64,000 nucleotides of DNA from CAXXOK01 sp963675365 (GCA_963675365.2 CAXXVA010000003.1:806001-870000), one strand, 5' to 3'; counted from the first letter of the stretch, positions 8,714-17,640 are shown. The notes: generated by a model from the sequence alone, not told the origin. Program-made: numbers and translations.

Positions 8714-9565
8714 TTACTCCCGTCTGAATTTTCCGTCTTCCGGCGTACTGACGTCCAGCACGCCGGAAGCCTCGCCCAACTGCTGCAGATACACGATATC
8801 GGTGCGCATCGCGCCGATCTTTGCGCGCATATAATCGCTGTTACCGAGCTGAACGGTGATGTCGGTCTTGGTAAGCAGGGACAGCTGATCGATATCGGAT
8901 ACGTTGATGCTGACGACCTGGTCCTGATAGCGCTGAATGGTCAGCTCCGATACGATGCTTGAATACGCAATCAGCTGCTCTTTGCTGCGCACGGTAAGAT
9001 ATTCGCCGACGGTCGCGTTGGAAACGCCGAAACCGTACACTGTCGGCACCTTGCCAGGATAATCCATATCGACGTATTCCTCCAGCACCATCCCGTCGAT
9101 GTCCATGGTGTATTGTATGCCAAGCCACTGCATGGTTGCGACGATCTCGCGCTCGTCCACAAACAGATACACCTCGCTTGGGTATTGTTTATACACATGG
9201 TCTAGGATCAGCCAGTGATCCGCTTTGAGATTCTCGCGCACCTTGTCCTCGGAGACAGAGAAGATGTTCTCTCCCCGCACCAGTCCAGACAGCGCCGCGA
9301 TATGCTCCGAAGTGATCGTGTCGTTGCCGATTACATAAACGGTTTTCAAGCGAAAGACGACGGTTTGCAGCACGATCAGCGCAATGCTGACGATAAGCAG
9401 GAACGCGACAAGACGAAAAACGGTCCGGTTGGGCCGGCGTACCGGCGCGGGCGTATAGGCGGGGGCGGCATAGGCCGCACCGTAATAGGGCTGCCCTTCC
9501 GCGGGTGCGGGGGGATAGCCGTTTGGTACGTATTCGTCTGGGTAGCCGCGGTCCCTTCGCATCAT
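8714..9565 (-). CDS. ftsQ: FtsQ/DivIB-type cell division protein
   Basis: 283 residues of bitopic topology: a Pro/Tyr/Ala-rich cytoplasmic head (1-43), one transmembrane helix near 46-67 and an extracytoplasmic POTRA domain beginning LKTVYVIGNDTITSEHI. A beta domain follows that includes YPSEVYLFVDEREIVATM and a C-terminal tail. FtsQ/DivIB joins FtsL and FtsB/DivIC in the divisome. AGGAGCG precedes the ATG. It lies 10 bp after murD, as at the end of many dcw clusters. Confidence 0.88.
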   Translation of the reverse strand: MMRRDRGYPDEYVPNGYPPAPAEGQPYYGAAYAAPAYTPAPVRRPNRTVFRLVAFLLIVSIALIVLQTVVFRLKTVYVIGNDTITSEHIAALSGLVRGENIFSVSEDKVRENLKADHWLILDHVYKQYPSEVYLFVDEREIVATMQWLGIQYTMDIDGMVLEEYVDMDYPGKVPTVYGFGVSNATVGEYLTVRSKEQLIAYSSIVSELTIQRYQDQVVSINVSDIDQLSLLTKTDITVQLGNSDYMRAKIGAMRTDIVYLQQLGEASGVLDVSTPEDGKFRRE

Positions 9566-9575
9566 TCGCTCCTGC

Positions 9576-10946
9576 TCAGTTCGTATCGTTCAAGCGGTTG
9601 ACAATCTCTTTAAATACAGCGCCGCGGTGCTCGTAATCTCGGAACATATCAAAGCTCGCGCAGGCGGGCGAAAACAGCACCGCACCGCCCGGCACTGCAT
9701 GGAGGCTTGCTGTTTCCACCGCGTCGTGAAGGCTTTGGGCATGCGTGAACGCGTGAAAGCCGTTTGCGGCAAGAGACTGCTCGATCTGCTTTGCCGTCTC
9801 GCCGATTAGCACCGTATACCGTATTTCACGCGACTGCACAATAGCATTGGAAAGCTCGTCAAAATCCGTGTGCTTGTCGTATCCGCCAAGAATAATCACC
9901 GTGGGCGTCGTCATGCTCTGAATCGCCTTTAGCGTGCTTGCTACATTAGTGCCTTTGGAGTCGTTGATGTAGGTCACGCCGCCAACTGTGCGCACGGTTT
10001 CGATCCTGTGTTCCACGCCCGCAAAAGTCTTTAGCGTATGTCGGATAATGTCCGGTTGGATCCCATGCGCGATGCCGATCGCCGTCGCCGTCATCGCGTT
10101 TTCCAGATTATGCGGGCCGGGAATGCGGATTTCGTCCGTATCGCAAATCGGTGTGACTGCGCCGTCCGCAACCGAAACCACGGTTGTTCCCCGCAGGCAT
10201 ACGCCATGTTCAATGGCGGAAAGCCGTGAAAACCATGCGACTTTCGGCTTGATGGCATCAGCCACCATTCGCACGGCGGGATCGTCGAAGTTCAGTACGG
10301 CAAGGTCGTTTTTCGTTTGGTTTTCAAATACGCGCTGTTTGAGCGCGGTATACCGTTCCATGGTGGCATGGCGGTTGAGATGATCCTCCGTGATGTTTAA
10401 AAGCGCGGCGATCTGCGGATGAAAGGTCTCGATGGTTTCCAATTGAAAGCTGGAGACCTCCGTGATCACAATATCGCCGTCCTTGCTGTCTAGTGCGATG
10501 GCGCTGAGCGGATAGCCGATGTTCCCGCCGACGAAGGTTGTATGCCCGGCGTTCCTGAACAGTTCTCCCAGCAGCGACACGGTGGTGGTCTTGCCGTTGG
10601 TGCCCGTCACGGCGATAACCGTGCCCTTGAGCAGGGTAAAGGCGAGCTCCATTTCACCGATCAGTGGAATCCCGAGTTCGTTCGCTTTTTGAACCACGGG
10701 GGCGTCGATAGGCACGCCCGGGCTGATAACCGCAAGCCCGCATCCGGGCAGAAGCCTGAGGGGATCTTCCCCAAGATGGAACTCGCAAGGCGTATGCAAA
10801 AATGCATCCAGGTCGTGACCGAATGCATCCATTGTTTTTGTATCGTTGAGCAGGGGAACCGCGCCTTCCCGAAGCAGCAGAGTGGCGGCGGCGATGCCGC
10901 TGCGCGCCATGCCGACGACGAGTACGCGGGTATTCTTTGCGATCAC
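9576..10946 (-). CDS. murD: UDP-N-acetylmuramoyl-L-alanine--D-glutamate ligase
   Basis: 456 residues from GTG 10944-10946, preceded by GGGAGG; longer frames run into mraY and are unlikely. It adds D-Glu to UDP-MurNAc-L-Ala in the cytoplasm. Rossmann-like N-terminal domain VLVVGMARSGIAA; ATP loop VTGTNGKTTTV near residue 113; ITEDHLNRH; a C-terminal domain with YINDSKGTNVAST, diagnostic of MurD, and FSPACASFDMFRDYEHRG. The length is normal for the family. It lies 16 bp after mraY. Confidence 0.95.
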   Translation of the reverse strand: MIAKNTRVLVVGMARSGIAAATLLLREGAVPLLNDTKTMDAFGHDLDAFLHTPCEFHLGEDPLRLLPGCGLAVISPGVPIDAPVVQKANELGIPLIGEMELAFTLLKGTVIAVTGTNGKTTTVSLLGELFRNAGHTTFVGGNIGYPLSAIALDSKDGDIVITEVSSFQLETIETFHPQIAALLNITEDHLNRHATMERYTALKQRVFENQTKNDLAVLNFDDPAVRMVADAIKPKVAWFSRLSAIEHGVCLRGTTVVSVADGAVTPICDTDEIRIPGPHNLENAMTATAIGIAHGIQPDIIRHTLKTFAGVEHRIETVRTVGGVTYINDSKGTNVASTLKAIQSMTTPTVIILGGYDKHTDFDELSNAIVQSREIRYTVLIGETAKQIEQSLAANGFHAFTHAQSLHDAVETASLHAVPGGAVLFSPACASFDMFRDYEHRGAVFKEIVNRLNDTN

Positions 10947-10962
10947 TTTCTGCGCCTCCCGC

Positions 10963-11964
10963 CTAAATCCAGGGCAGGGATAGCACAGCGAGGACGGCGA
11001 GAAGGCTTTCGATCGACGAGTACATGGCGACGATCTGGGGTTCGGACATACCCTTTTTTTCAAAGTGATAATGAATGGGCGAAACCAGGAAGATGCGCTT
11101 GCCGTGCGTGAGTTTATAGTAGATACGCTGCATGATAACCGATACGGAGCTCATGATCATTGTAAAGGCGATCAAGAAAAGCAGCAGCGGCTGGCGCAGA
11201 AGCAGCGCAAGCCCGGCCATGGCCGCGCCAAGGAACATGCTGCCGGTATCGCCCATAAACACCTTGGCTGGATGATAGTTGTAGCGAAGAAATGCAAACA
11301 GCGATCCCGCAAGCGCCAGGCAGAAGAACAGCAAGCCGCTTAGGTCGTTGACGACGGTCGTCGCCGACGTCATCAGCAGGAACATCACGATAGCCGCCCA
11401 GGCAACGGACGCGATCGCGGATGTGCTGGCCAAAAGCCCATCCATACCGTCCAGAAGGTTTGCCGAGTTGATGATGAACATGACAAAAAGCGTCATCACA
11501 GGCATATACCAGATACCAAGATCGAAGGATACACTCGTAAACGGGATGAGAATGGTACTGCCGACGGCGGGGGAAAGATAACAGTAAAGCGAAAACAGGT
11601 ATCCGGCAACGAGCTGCCCGATGATCTTCTGCCACCAGAGCAGGCCCTGGTTATGCTGCCGCTTGATTTTTGCGTAGTCGTCGGCAAAGCCGATTGCCGT
11701 AGCGAGCAGGGCAAAAACGACGAGCACCAGTGTCGCGACCGAGAAGCCCCGGATCGCGGAAAACAAAAGCGCCAGCACCGAGGTGACGGCGACGAACAAC
11801 AGCCCGCCCATCGTGGGCGTACCCTGTTTGGCTTTCTGCGATTCCAGCGCCAATTCGTGGATAGGCTGCCCGAACTTGAGCCGTTCTAACAGCGGCAAAA
11901 AGAAGCGCGCGATAAATAACGTACACCCGACGGACAGAATGAAGATCAAGACCGGTAAAAACAT
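10963..11964 (-). CDS. mraY: Phospho-N-acetylmuramoyl-pentapeptide-transferase
   Basis: 333-residue polytopic membrane enzyme (about ten helices) that moves phospho-MurNAc-pentapeptide from UDP to undecaprenyl phosphate, giving lipid I. Signature motifs: FADDYAKI, NSANLLDGMDGLLA, FMGDTGSMFLG and the cytoplasmic loop SPIHYHFEKKG. GAGGTGAACCC precedes the ATG. It sits between murE and murD; murF, which usually lies just before mraY, is absent. Confidence 0.96.
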   Translation of the reverse strand: MFLPVLIFILSVGCTLFIARFFLPLLERLKFGQPIHELALESQKAKQGTPTMGGLLFVAVTSVLALLFSAIRGFSVATLVLVVFALLATAIGFADDYAKIKRQHNQGLLWWQKIIGQLVAGYLFSLYCYLSPAVGSTILIPFTSVSFDLGIWYMPVMTLFVMFIINSANLLDGMDGLLASTSAIASVAWAAIVMFLLMTSATTVVNDLSGLLFFCLALAGSLFAFLRYNYHPAKVFMGDTGSMFLGAAMAGLALLLRQPLLLFLIAFTMIMSSVSVIMQRIYYKLTHGKRIFLVSPIHYHFEKKGMSEPQIVAMYSSIESLLAVLAVLSLPWI

Positions 11965-11986
11965 GGGTTCACCTCAGCGAATGAAT

Positions 11987-13453
11987 TTAGCGTTTGATAT
12001 GCTTTTCCTCGAGCAACTCGTTAACGACTGCCTTTTCATCAAACGGACGTTTGACGCCCATGATTTCCTGGTAGGTTTCATGCCCCTTGCCGGCGAGGAT
12101 GACGATATCGCCGTCTTTGGCCATATCCAGCGCGTAGCGTATCGCGTCGCGCCGGTTTTCGATCACGGTATACTTGCCGGACGTCTGCTTGATGCCTTCC
12201 TCGATCGCTTCCAGGATACGGTTGGGGTCCTCGGTTCTGGGGTTGTCGCTCGTCAGAATGCAGAAATCCGCAAGCTGGCCGCCGATTTCACCCATCAGGG
12301 GTCGTTTGCCCTGGTCGCGATCGCCGCCGCAGCCGAATAAAACGATCAGCCGCTTTTGCGTAAACGTGCGCACCGTGGACAGGATATTTTCCAGCGCGTC
12401 GGGTGAGTGTGAGTAGTCGAGAATTACTTTAAACGGGAGCGGCAGATCCAAAAGCTCGATGCGCCCGGGCACAGACTTCACATTGTGCAGCCCGGCCTGG
12501 ATGGCGGAAACCTCCACGCCGAAGATCATCGCAAGGGAAGCGGCTGCCAGGGCGTTATACACGTTGAACATGCCGGTCATTTGCATCGAGACTTCGAAGG
12601 TTTCGATGTTTCTAAGCTGTATCAGGAAGTGGATCCCGTTTTCGGAGATTTCAATGTCTCTTGCGTAAAGATCGGAATTCACGCGGATGCCGTATGTCAG
12701 ATAGGGGACGGTCATGTCGTTTAAAATCTGCAGGCTGGATTCGTCGTCGATATTCAGCGAGATATTGAGGGCAAAATTACTGGTGAAGAACTTTTTCTTC
12801 GCCGCGAAATACTGCTCCATCGTATGGAAATAATCCAAATGGTCTTGGGAGAGATTGGTATAGCAGGCGGCTTCGAAGAATAGCCCGTCGACCCGGTGCA
12901 TGTCAATGGCATGGGCGCTGACCTCCATGCAGACGATTTCCACACCCTCGTCAAGCATCAGGCGGAAGGTGCGGTGCAGGTCGATGGAGTCCGGCGTGGT
13001 CAGCGTACTTTTGATGAACTGGTTGCCGATCATATTACCGGTCGTGCCGATGAGCCCGACCTTGAATCCGGCTTCCTCCATGATGGATTTGACCAGATAG
13101 GTAGTCGTGGTTTTGCCCTTGGTACCCGATACGCCGATCAGCCGCAGGGAACGCGAGGGATGACCGAAAAACGCGGACGAGATGTACGCCATGGCGGAAC
13201 GGACGTTTTGCACCTTCAGTTGGGGAACGTCCATTGCGTCGATAAAATGGCTGACGACAAGCGCCGCACAGCCGTTTGCAACAGCCTGCGGCGCAAAATC
13301 GTGCGCGTCCACCTTGGAACCGCTGATACAGAAGAAAAGCCCGTTCGGGGTCAAATCGCGGCTGTTCATGGTCAGATTGTCGATCGCCGTGTTCAGGTCC
13401 CCCCTGGTGTCCACAGCGCCGGGAACGCTTAATACGAGGTCTTTGAGCAGCAT
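11987..13453 (-). CDS. murE: UDP-MurNAc-L-Ala-D-Glu--2,6-diaminopimelate ligase
   Basis: 488 residues from ATG 13451-13453, preceded by GGAGG; the longer frame upstream has no ribosome site. ATP loop GVSGTKGKTTTYLV near residue 110. The substrate-selecting motif DNPRTEDP is the meso-diaminopimelate form, as opposed to the L-Lys form, so the peptidoglycan should be A2pm type. A C-terminal GKGHETYQE motif is also present. A separate promoter with a palindromic spacer lies upstream, suggesting that murE-mraY-murD-ftsQ has its own control. Confidence 0.95.
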   Translation of the reverse strand: MLLKDLVLSVPGAVDTRGDLNTAIDNLTMNSRDLTPNGLFFCISGSKVDAHDFAPQAVANGCAALVVSHFIDAMDVPQLKVQNVRSAMAYISSAFFGHPSRSLRLIGVSGTKGKTTTTYLVKSIMEEAGFKVGLIGTTGNMIGNQFIKSTLTTPDSIDLHRTFRLMLDEGVEIVCMEVSAHAIDMHRVDGLFFEAACYTNLSQDHLDYFHTMEQYFAAKKKFFTSNFALNISLNIDDESSLQILNDMTVPYLTYGIRVNSDLYARDIEISENGIHFLIQLRNIETFEVSMQMTGMFNVYNALAAASLAMIFGVEVSAIQAGLHNVKSVPGRIELLDLPLPFKVILDYSHSPDALENILSTVRTFTQKRLIVLFGCGGDRDQGKRPLMGEIGGQLADFCILTSDNPRTEDPNRILEAIEEGIKQTSGKYTVIENRRDAIRYALDMAKDGDIVILAGKGHETYQEIMGVKRPFDEKAVVNELLEEKHIKR

Positions 13454-13502
13454 TCTATAATCCTCCAAACCGGATAAACGAAAGACTCGGCATTGCTGTT
13501 CC

Positions 13503-13531
13503 ATTGTACGGCAAACCGACTGGTTTGGCAA
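13503..13531 (-). promoter_or_regulatory. murE promoter with palindrome in spacer
   Basis: On the minus strand TTGCCA (13526-13531), 17 bp, TACAAT (13503-13508). The spacer holds the inverted repeat CAAACC-AGTC-GGTTTG (13512-13527), a good candidate operator because bound protein would cover the promoter. Confidence 0.65.
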
Positions 13532-13575
13532 TGATTTTACCCGTCGTTAACATATTTGACATGTTTAAATTTGGT

Positions 13576-14148
13576 TCAGTCGTTGCCGGCCCTGATGGCG
13601 ATAGGGTCTTGCGCGGGGCGTGTGGACAGCGCGGTCAGGTAAATCGCCTGCGCGGATTCGGCCGGAATCATGCCAAGGTCTCTGGCGGCCGTATAGCATA
13701 CCGCAACGGGATCCGACGCCGCGTCAATCTGCGTTTGAATGTCGGCGATTTCTTCACGTACCGACTGCACGCTGGCATTCATCTGGCGAACGCTTTCTTC
13801 CTTGGCGATCAGGTTTCCCTGCTGCACGAGCAGGATAACGGAAAAAATCAGCGCCACGAACAGGATCAGCACAATGGCCGACTTGAGCGGCAGGTGCATG
13901 CCTTTTTCATTGGCGCGGGCTTTGAGCATGGACTGAAGCTTTTGGTACTCAGTATCCAAATGGCGAGCTTCGCTGCGCAGCGCCTGCGTACGCCCGGTGC
14001 GGCGAGCCGCTTCCATGACCATGCCGGTATCCTGATCGATCTCGCTGTTGGGCAAATACACGTTGGGCCGCACGTAAAGGCGTCCCGAGGGCTGGGTGCC
14101 TGTATAGAATTTGTTCCTGACCGGCGGATTCAACACAAACTGTGACAT
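13576..14148 (-). CDS. ftsL: FtsL-like cell division protein
   Basis: 190 residues with about 105 cytoplasmic residues, one transmembrane helix (SAIVLILFVALIFSVILLV), a coiled-coil stretch rich in heptad hydrophobics (about 130-160) and a short C-terminal tail with AARDLGMIPAESAQAIYL, the FtsL/septum-initiator pattern. FtsL forms the FtsQLB regulatory complex of the divisome. Identity rests on topology and position: it comes directly after mraZ, where rsmH normally intervenes, and the PBP gene that normally follows ftsL is missing. GGAGCAGGCGCA lies before the ATG. Confidence 0.75.
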   Translation of the reverse strand: MSQFVLNPPVRNKFYTGTQPSGRLYVRPNVYLPNSEIDQDTGMVMEAARRTGRTQALRSEARHLDTEYQKLQSMLKARANEKGMHLPLKSAIVLILFVALIFSVILLVQQGNLIAKEESVRQMNASVQSVREEIADIQTQIDAASDPVAVCYTAARDLGMIPAESAQAIYLTALSTRPAQDPIAIRAGND

Positions 14149-14168
14149 TGCGCCTGCTCCTTTCGGGT

Positions 14169-14660
14169 TTACGGTTCGTTGCTGCCCATTTGCTCGAGGA
14201 TCGTGGGAAGGTTCTCGTTGAAGCTGGTTTCGATCTCGGCCGCCTTGGACGCGTCCATGAGGCGGATGAAATTGTTGCTGCCGCTGATCTCCACTTCCTT
14301 GGCGTCTTCTAAAAAGCGCTGGCGGATTTTTTGCGGGAGCAGGATACGGCCTTGGCCGTCCTTTTGCATATCGCGGTTGGAAAGCTTGTAAAACTGCATG
14401 GTGTACTGCTGTACGTACGGTCTGCGCTGATTCAGCGAATTAAGCTCATGCAGGATCTGGTCGTATACGGCGTTGGGGTAGAGCGCAACGCCGTCGAACG
14501 AACGGGTCGGCCCAATGGAGAAACTTTCGCCCAATGCCTCGCGGTAGGCGTTGGGGATGATGATGCGGCCTTTCTCGTCGATGGAATGGGTGTGGCAGCC
14601 GAAAAAGCCATAGTTTTCGGGTACGGAAGCGGCCGTGGAATTCGAGTTTTGATCGTCCAA
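14169..14660 (-). CDS. mraZ: Transcriptional regulator MraZ
   Basis: 163 residues from TTG 14658-14660, which has AAAGGAG 9 bases upstream; an upstream in-frame ATG lies inside the operator region. Two AbrB-like MraZ domains are evident from DEKGRIIIPNAYRE and DGQGRILLPQKIRQ. MraZ forms a ring and binds tandem repeats at its own promoter to control the dcw operon. Repeats fitting that are present upstream (14680-14733). The first domain is preceded by an extension of about 14 residues. Confidence 0.93.
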   Translation of the reverse strand: MDDQNSNSTAASVPENYGFFGCHTHSIDEKGRIIIPNAYREALGESFSIGPTRSFDGVALYPNAVYDQILHELNSLNQRRPYVQQYTMQFYKLSNRDMQKDGQGRILLPQKIRQRFLEDAKEVEISGSNNFIRLMDASKAAEIETSFNENLPTILEQMGSNEP

Positions 14661-14679
14661 GAAGACACGCTCCTTTCCC

Positions 14680-14733
14680 CACAATCTACCACAATGTTTT
14701 TATCTATCCCCATTATCTCGCACAATCTACCAC
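14680..14733 (-). promoter_or_regulatory. Candidate MraZ operator repeats
   Basis: The 13-mer GTGGTAGATTGTG occurs exactly twice on the minus strand (14721-14733 and 14680-14692), 41 bp apart. Each begins a run of GTGG/GTGC/TGGG elements spaced about 10 bp. The upstream copy fills the promoter spacer. This matches the direct-repeat style of known MraZ boxes and is inferred to be autoregulatory. Confidence 0.75.
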
Positions 14734-14740
14734 TTGTCAA
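14712..14740 (-). promoter_or_regulatory. dcw operon promoter (PmraZ)
   Basis: On the minus strand TTGACA (14735-14740), 17 bp, GATAAT (14712-14717); near-consensus, about 50 bp upstream of the TTG start of mraZ. Confidence 0.85.
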
Positions 14741-14927
14741 GGCTTTTCGGGTACTTTTATGGCTGAAATTATTAACTTTTTATTGCGCTGGAACGCAGGT
14801 GAAATAAGCCTTTGCCGCATTCCAAAACATACGGTGGCGCGATGTGGGGGGATATACCACGCAAAATCACGAACAACGGGTTTTCAGGCTGATTTAGGGA
14901 ACCGGCCGCCACCGGATATATAGATAC

Positions 14928-14951
14928 AAAAAAAACCGCCTTGCGGCGGTT
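14928..14951 (-). terminator. Terminator of the murC/metallophosphoesterase unit
   Basis: On the minus strand AACCGCC-GCAA-GGCGGTT followed by eight T. The 180 bp between this and the mraZ promoter holds no feature that I can support. Confidence 0.92.
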
Positions 14952-14976
14952 ATACATGTTGTGAACGCGTATATTC

Positions 14977-15669
14977 TTACGGAACCAGCAGTTTTGGCGT
15001 GAAGTTGATCGCGTCGCAGGAAACCAGATGGTAGTTGATTTGATTATGATTCCCCTGGAAAGCGTTGAGAATACCAACGTCGTGCAGATGCCCGAAACAG
15101 CACATAGATACGCCGTATGCTTCCAGAAGAGCGGTAAACGAAGTCGACAGCGAATCCTTTAAGAGCGGGGGATAGTGCAGCATCGCGATCACAGGAAGCT
15201 TATAGCTTGCCGCCTGCTGCAGCGAGAGCTCCAGCCGTATCAGTTCCCGGGCGTAAATCTTTTGATCCTGTTCGTCCAGCGGGTTTAGTTCTGTGGGGAA
15301 AACCCACCCTCGCGTGCCGCAGATCACTGTATCATGCCAGCGCAGGGCGTCGTTTTGAAGCGCGTGCATCTTAGGCGGCAGCCATTGCCGTATCCTGCCG
15401 ATGGAAGACCACCAGTAATCGTGATTGCCGCGCAGAAGGATCTTCTCGCCGGGGAGTTCCGCGATGGTTTCCAGATCGGCCTTTGCCTGGTCAAAATGCA
15501 TCGCCCAGCTGATGTCTCCGGGGATGAGCACCAGATCGTCGGGCTTGACGGTTTGTTTCCAGCGCAATGCGATTTGGGCGGCATGATCGTCCCACTGGCT
15601 GCCGAACACGTTCATCGGCTTATCCTGTCCGCCGGGGAAATGCAGGTCGCCCATCGCATAGATCGCCAT
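14977..15669 (-). CDS. Calcineurin-like metallophosphoesterase
   Basis: 230 residues with the dinuclear-metal motif set: MGDLHF, PGDISWA, LLRGNHDYWW and CCFGHLHD. No signal peptide, so it should be cytoplasmic. It resembles the clostridial 'predicted phosphohydrolase' family (COG1768 type) with no established substrate. It is the last gene of the run murC - solute-binding protein - zinc-ribbon protein, and ends at a strong terminator. GAGAGG precedes the ATG. Confidence 0.85.
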   Translation of the reverse strand: MAIYAMGDLHFPGGQDKPMNVFGSQWDDHAAQIALRWKQTVKPDDLVLIPGDISWAMHFDQAKADLETIAELPGEKILLRGNHDYWWSSIGRIRQWLPPKMHALQNDALRWHDTVICGTRGWVFPTELNPLDEQDQKIYARELIRLELSLQQAASYKLPVIAMLHYPPLLKDSLSTSFTALLEAYGVSMCCFGHLHDVGILNAFQGNHNQINYHLVSCDAINFTPKLLVP

Positions 15670-15699
15670 ATCAAGCCTCTCTCGCCGTTCGGTTACAGA

Positions 15700-16089
15700 T
15701 CAATCGTACGCTTCGTCGTCGTCATCATCGTCGTCTTCTTCTTCGATGATCGTTTCCAGGGACAGGTCGCTGTCCTCATCGTCAAAATCGGCGTCGTCAA
15801 GATCTTCTTTGACGCTTGGGATCATCTCGTCCATCGTGCTTGCGCTGGACAGCTCGATCTCCTCGTCTACCGAAGCGCCGCGTTTGCGTTCCGGCGCCTG
15901 TTGATTGTTGAGTTCCTTGTAGCAGCCAAGGCAAATATCCCTGCCCGGCAGCGCGGGCGCGGCATTGCAAATGGAACAGGGTTCGATCTCATCCTGTTTC
16001 TGCCCGCCCTTGATTTCCCGGATGCAGACCTTGCACAGTTTTTCGTCGTCCGCAATGTAATTGAGTTCGCAACGAGGACATCTTTTCAT
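15700..16089 (-). CDS. Zinc-ribbon protein with acidic tail, unknown function
   Basis: 129 residues. The first 60 carry two CxxC pairs each (CPRC...CKVC and CSIC...CLGC), forming one or two treble-clef/zinc-ribbon modules. The rest is strongly acidic, ending in a run of Asp. No catalytic motif is recognised. A clear GAGGAGG ribosome site makes it a real gene. It sits in a co-directional run between the solute-binding protein and the phosphoesterase. A protein- or nucleic-acid-contact role is only a guess. Confidence 0.75.
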   Translation of the reverse strand: MKRCPRCELNYIADDEKLCKVCIREIKGGQKQDEIEPCSICNAAPALPGRDICLGCYKELNNQQAPERKRGASVDEEIELSSASTMDEMIPSVKEDLDDADFDDEDSDLSLETIIEEEDDDDDDDEAYD

Positions 16090-16131
16090 CGTATCCTCAA
16101 CCTCCTCTATGGAAGCTTAAAATTTGGTGTT

Positions 16132-17640
16132 TCACCGAATTCTTTGCAGATCGTAAATCTCCTGCCAGAACGAAAGAAAATTTTCAAGACCACGGTCGGA
16201 CAGTCCGGCGTAGAAGGCCGCGACGTCCGCGTCGGAATTGATATCCAGTTCGCCGAGGATAAACTTAGCGATGCTTTCGTCTACATACGTGCCCAGGGCA
16301 AACTGCAAAGGATCCAGCGTGTCGTGCTGCGCTTTGGTCAGCACATAGTCATAGGGGAAGGGGCTTTGGACATACTTTTGAAGCGTAAGAAGCGCTTCGG
16401 TGGTTTTATAAAGGCTCTGCGAATCATACGCAGCATAAAAGTCCACCGGGGAAAACCAGGGCATATTGCCGGTATCGTAAACGCTCAGATCATACAGAAT
16501 AAAGCCGGAGTTTTCCTGCAGGTCTACGGAATACTGCCAGGTGCCGTCCTCGTTCCAGGTATAGTTTTCACCCTCCAGCCCGGCCATCGCTTCGATCGCG
16601 CCGTCCTGGGAATAGAGCACGTCCACCCAGGAGAGAAGCTCGGCGGGATTTTCGCAGGCGGATGTAATGGCAAAGGCGCCGGTGGAGATGGGGCCGAACA
16701 GGTCGCGGTATATCTGTGAACCGTCATACTTTAACGGCTCCAGAAGTGAAAACTGTTCGCCTAATGTCACAGTGAAAAGCGAGAAGGGATTGGGACCGAA
16801 GAACATGCCGTAAGTCACGGTCGCCGAGTCGTCCGTCACGGAACGAAGCGCGTCGGCGGTCGTAAAACCATCCGGATCCAGCAGGCCCTGTTCGCGCAGG
16901 GAAACCAGTGCTTTGATAAAATCGACGAAGTTTTCGTGATCCGAGAGGAAACGAACCTGTCCCAAGTCGTCGACATATATATTATAGTCGTTACAATTAA
17001 TTCCGAATGCGTGCGACAGAAACTTCAGATCCCAAGAGCCCAGGAAGGAAAGCGGAATCTCGTCCTGTTTTCCGTTCTGGTTGGGGTCCTTCGTCTGAAA
17101 AGCCGTCAGCACCTTCACAAGCGATGCCCAGTCCGTCGGCGCATCAAGCTTCAGGGTATCAAGCCATGTCTGGTTGATCCACATGGCGTTTTGCATCGAC
17201 AAAAGGCTGATTGACGGCAGCGCGGCGACCTTGCCGCTTGGCAGGGTGATCGCCTTGAGCCAGTCCGGATTCGCCTCAAGCAGCGCCCAGAGGTTGGGCG
17301 CGTTGTCCGGTAATAGGGGAAGCAGGTCGATTAACAGTCCGGCGTCCGAATATTCAATCTGTTCGTCCACGCTCAGCGCGGCTTTGAACAAAACGTCGGG
17401 AAGTTCTCCCGTGGAGAACATGGCGTCTTTGGCTTCCTGCCATTGCTCCATGCTCGTATATTCCTTAAACGTGAACTGTAGACCCGTGCGGGTCTCCATT
17501 CTTTTGAAGAATTCGTTATCCGACCAGACATGGTTACTTTCCTCGCCGTCAAGACCGGCCATCGTCAGCGCGGCGGCCGAGGCAAGCGGCAGCGCGCAAA
17601 GCAGCGCTGCGAGCAGCAGTCCGAGCAGTCTATTCCGCAT
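16132..17640 (-). CDS. Orphan extracellular solute-binding protein
   Basis: 502 residues. The signal peptide (MRNRLLGLLLAALLC, cleavage near ASA) has no lipobox Cys at the cleavage site, unlike most Gram-positive binding proteins. The mature part resembles family 1/LplA-like sugar-binding proteins, including TGLQFTFKEYTS, GELPDVLF, PTDWASLVKVL and DPNQNGKQDEIPLS. No permease or ATPase gene is nearby. Its ATG overlaps the murC stop by 11 bp with GGAGGG upstream, implying translational coupling. The ligand is unknown; a cell-wall sugar or muropeptide is suggested only by position. Confidence 0.82.
   Translation of the reverse strand: MRNRLLGLLLAALLCALPLASAAALTMAGLDGEESNHVWSDNEFFKRMETRTGLQFTFKEYTSMEQWQEAKDAMFSTGELPDVLFKAALSVDEQIEYSDAGLLIDLLPLLPDNAPNLWALLEANPDWLKAITLPSGKVAALPSISLLSMQNAMWINQTWLDTLKLDAPTDWASLVKVLTAFQTKDPNQNGKQDEIPLSFLGSWDLKFLSHAFGINCNDYNIYVDDLGQVRFLSDHENFVDFIKALVSLREQGLLDPDGFTTADALRSVTDDSATVTYGMFFGPNPFSLFTVTLGEQFSLLEPLKYDGSQIYRDLFGPISTGAFAITSACENPAELLSWVDVLYSQDGAIEAMAGLEGENYTWNEDGTWQYSVDLQENSGFILYDLSVYDTGNMPWFSPVDFYAAYDSQSLYKTTEALLTLQKYVQSPFPYDYVLTKAQHDTLDPLQFALGTYVDESIAKFILGELDINSDADVAAFYAGLSDRGLENFLSFWQEIYDLQRIR

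Noticed and set aside
15334..16719. 461-codon plus-strand frame
   Set aside because: It runs antisense across three genes with motifs or clear ribosome sites and shows no recognisable domain.
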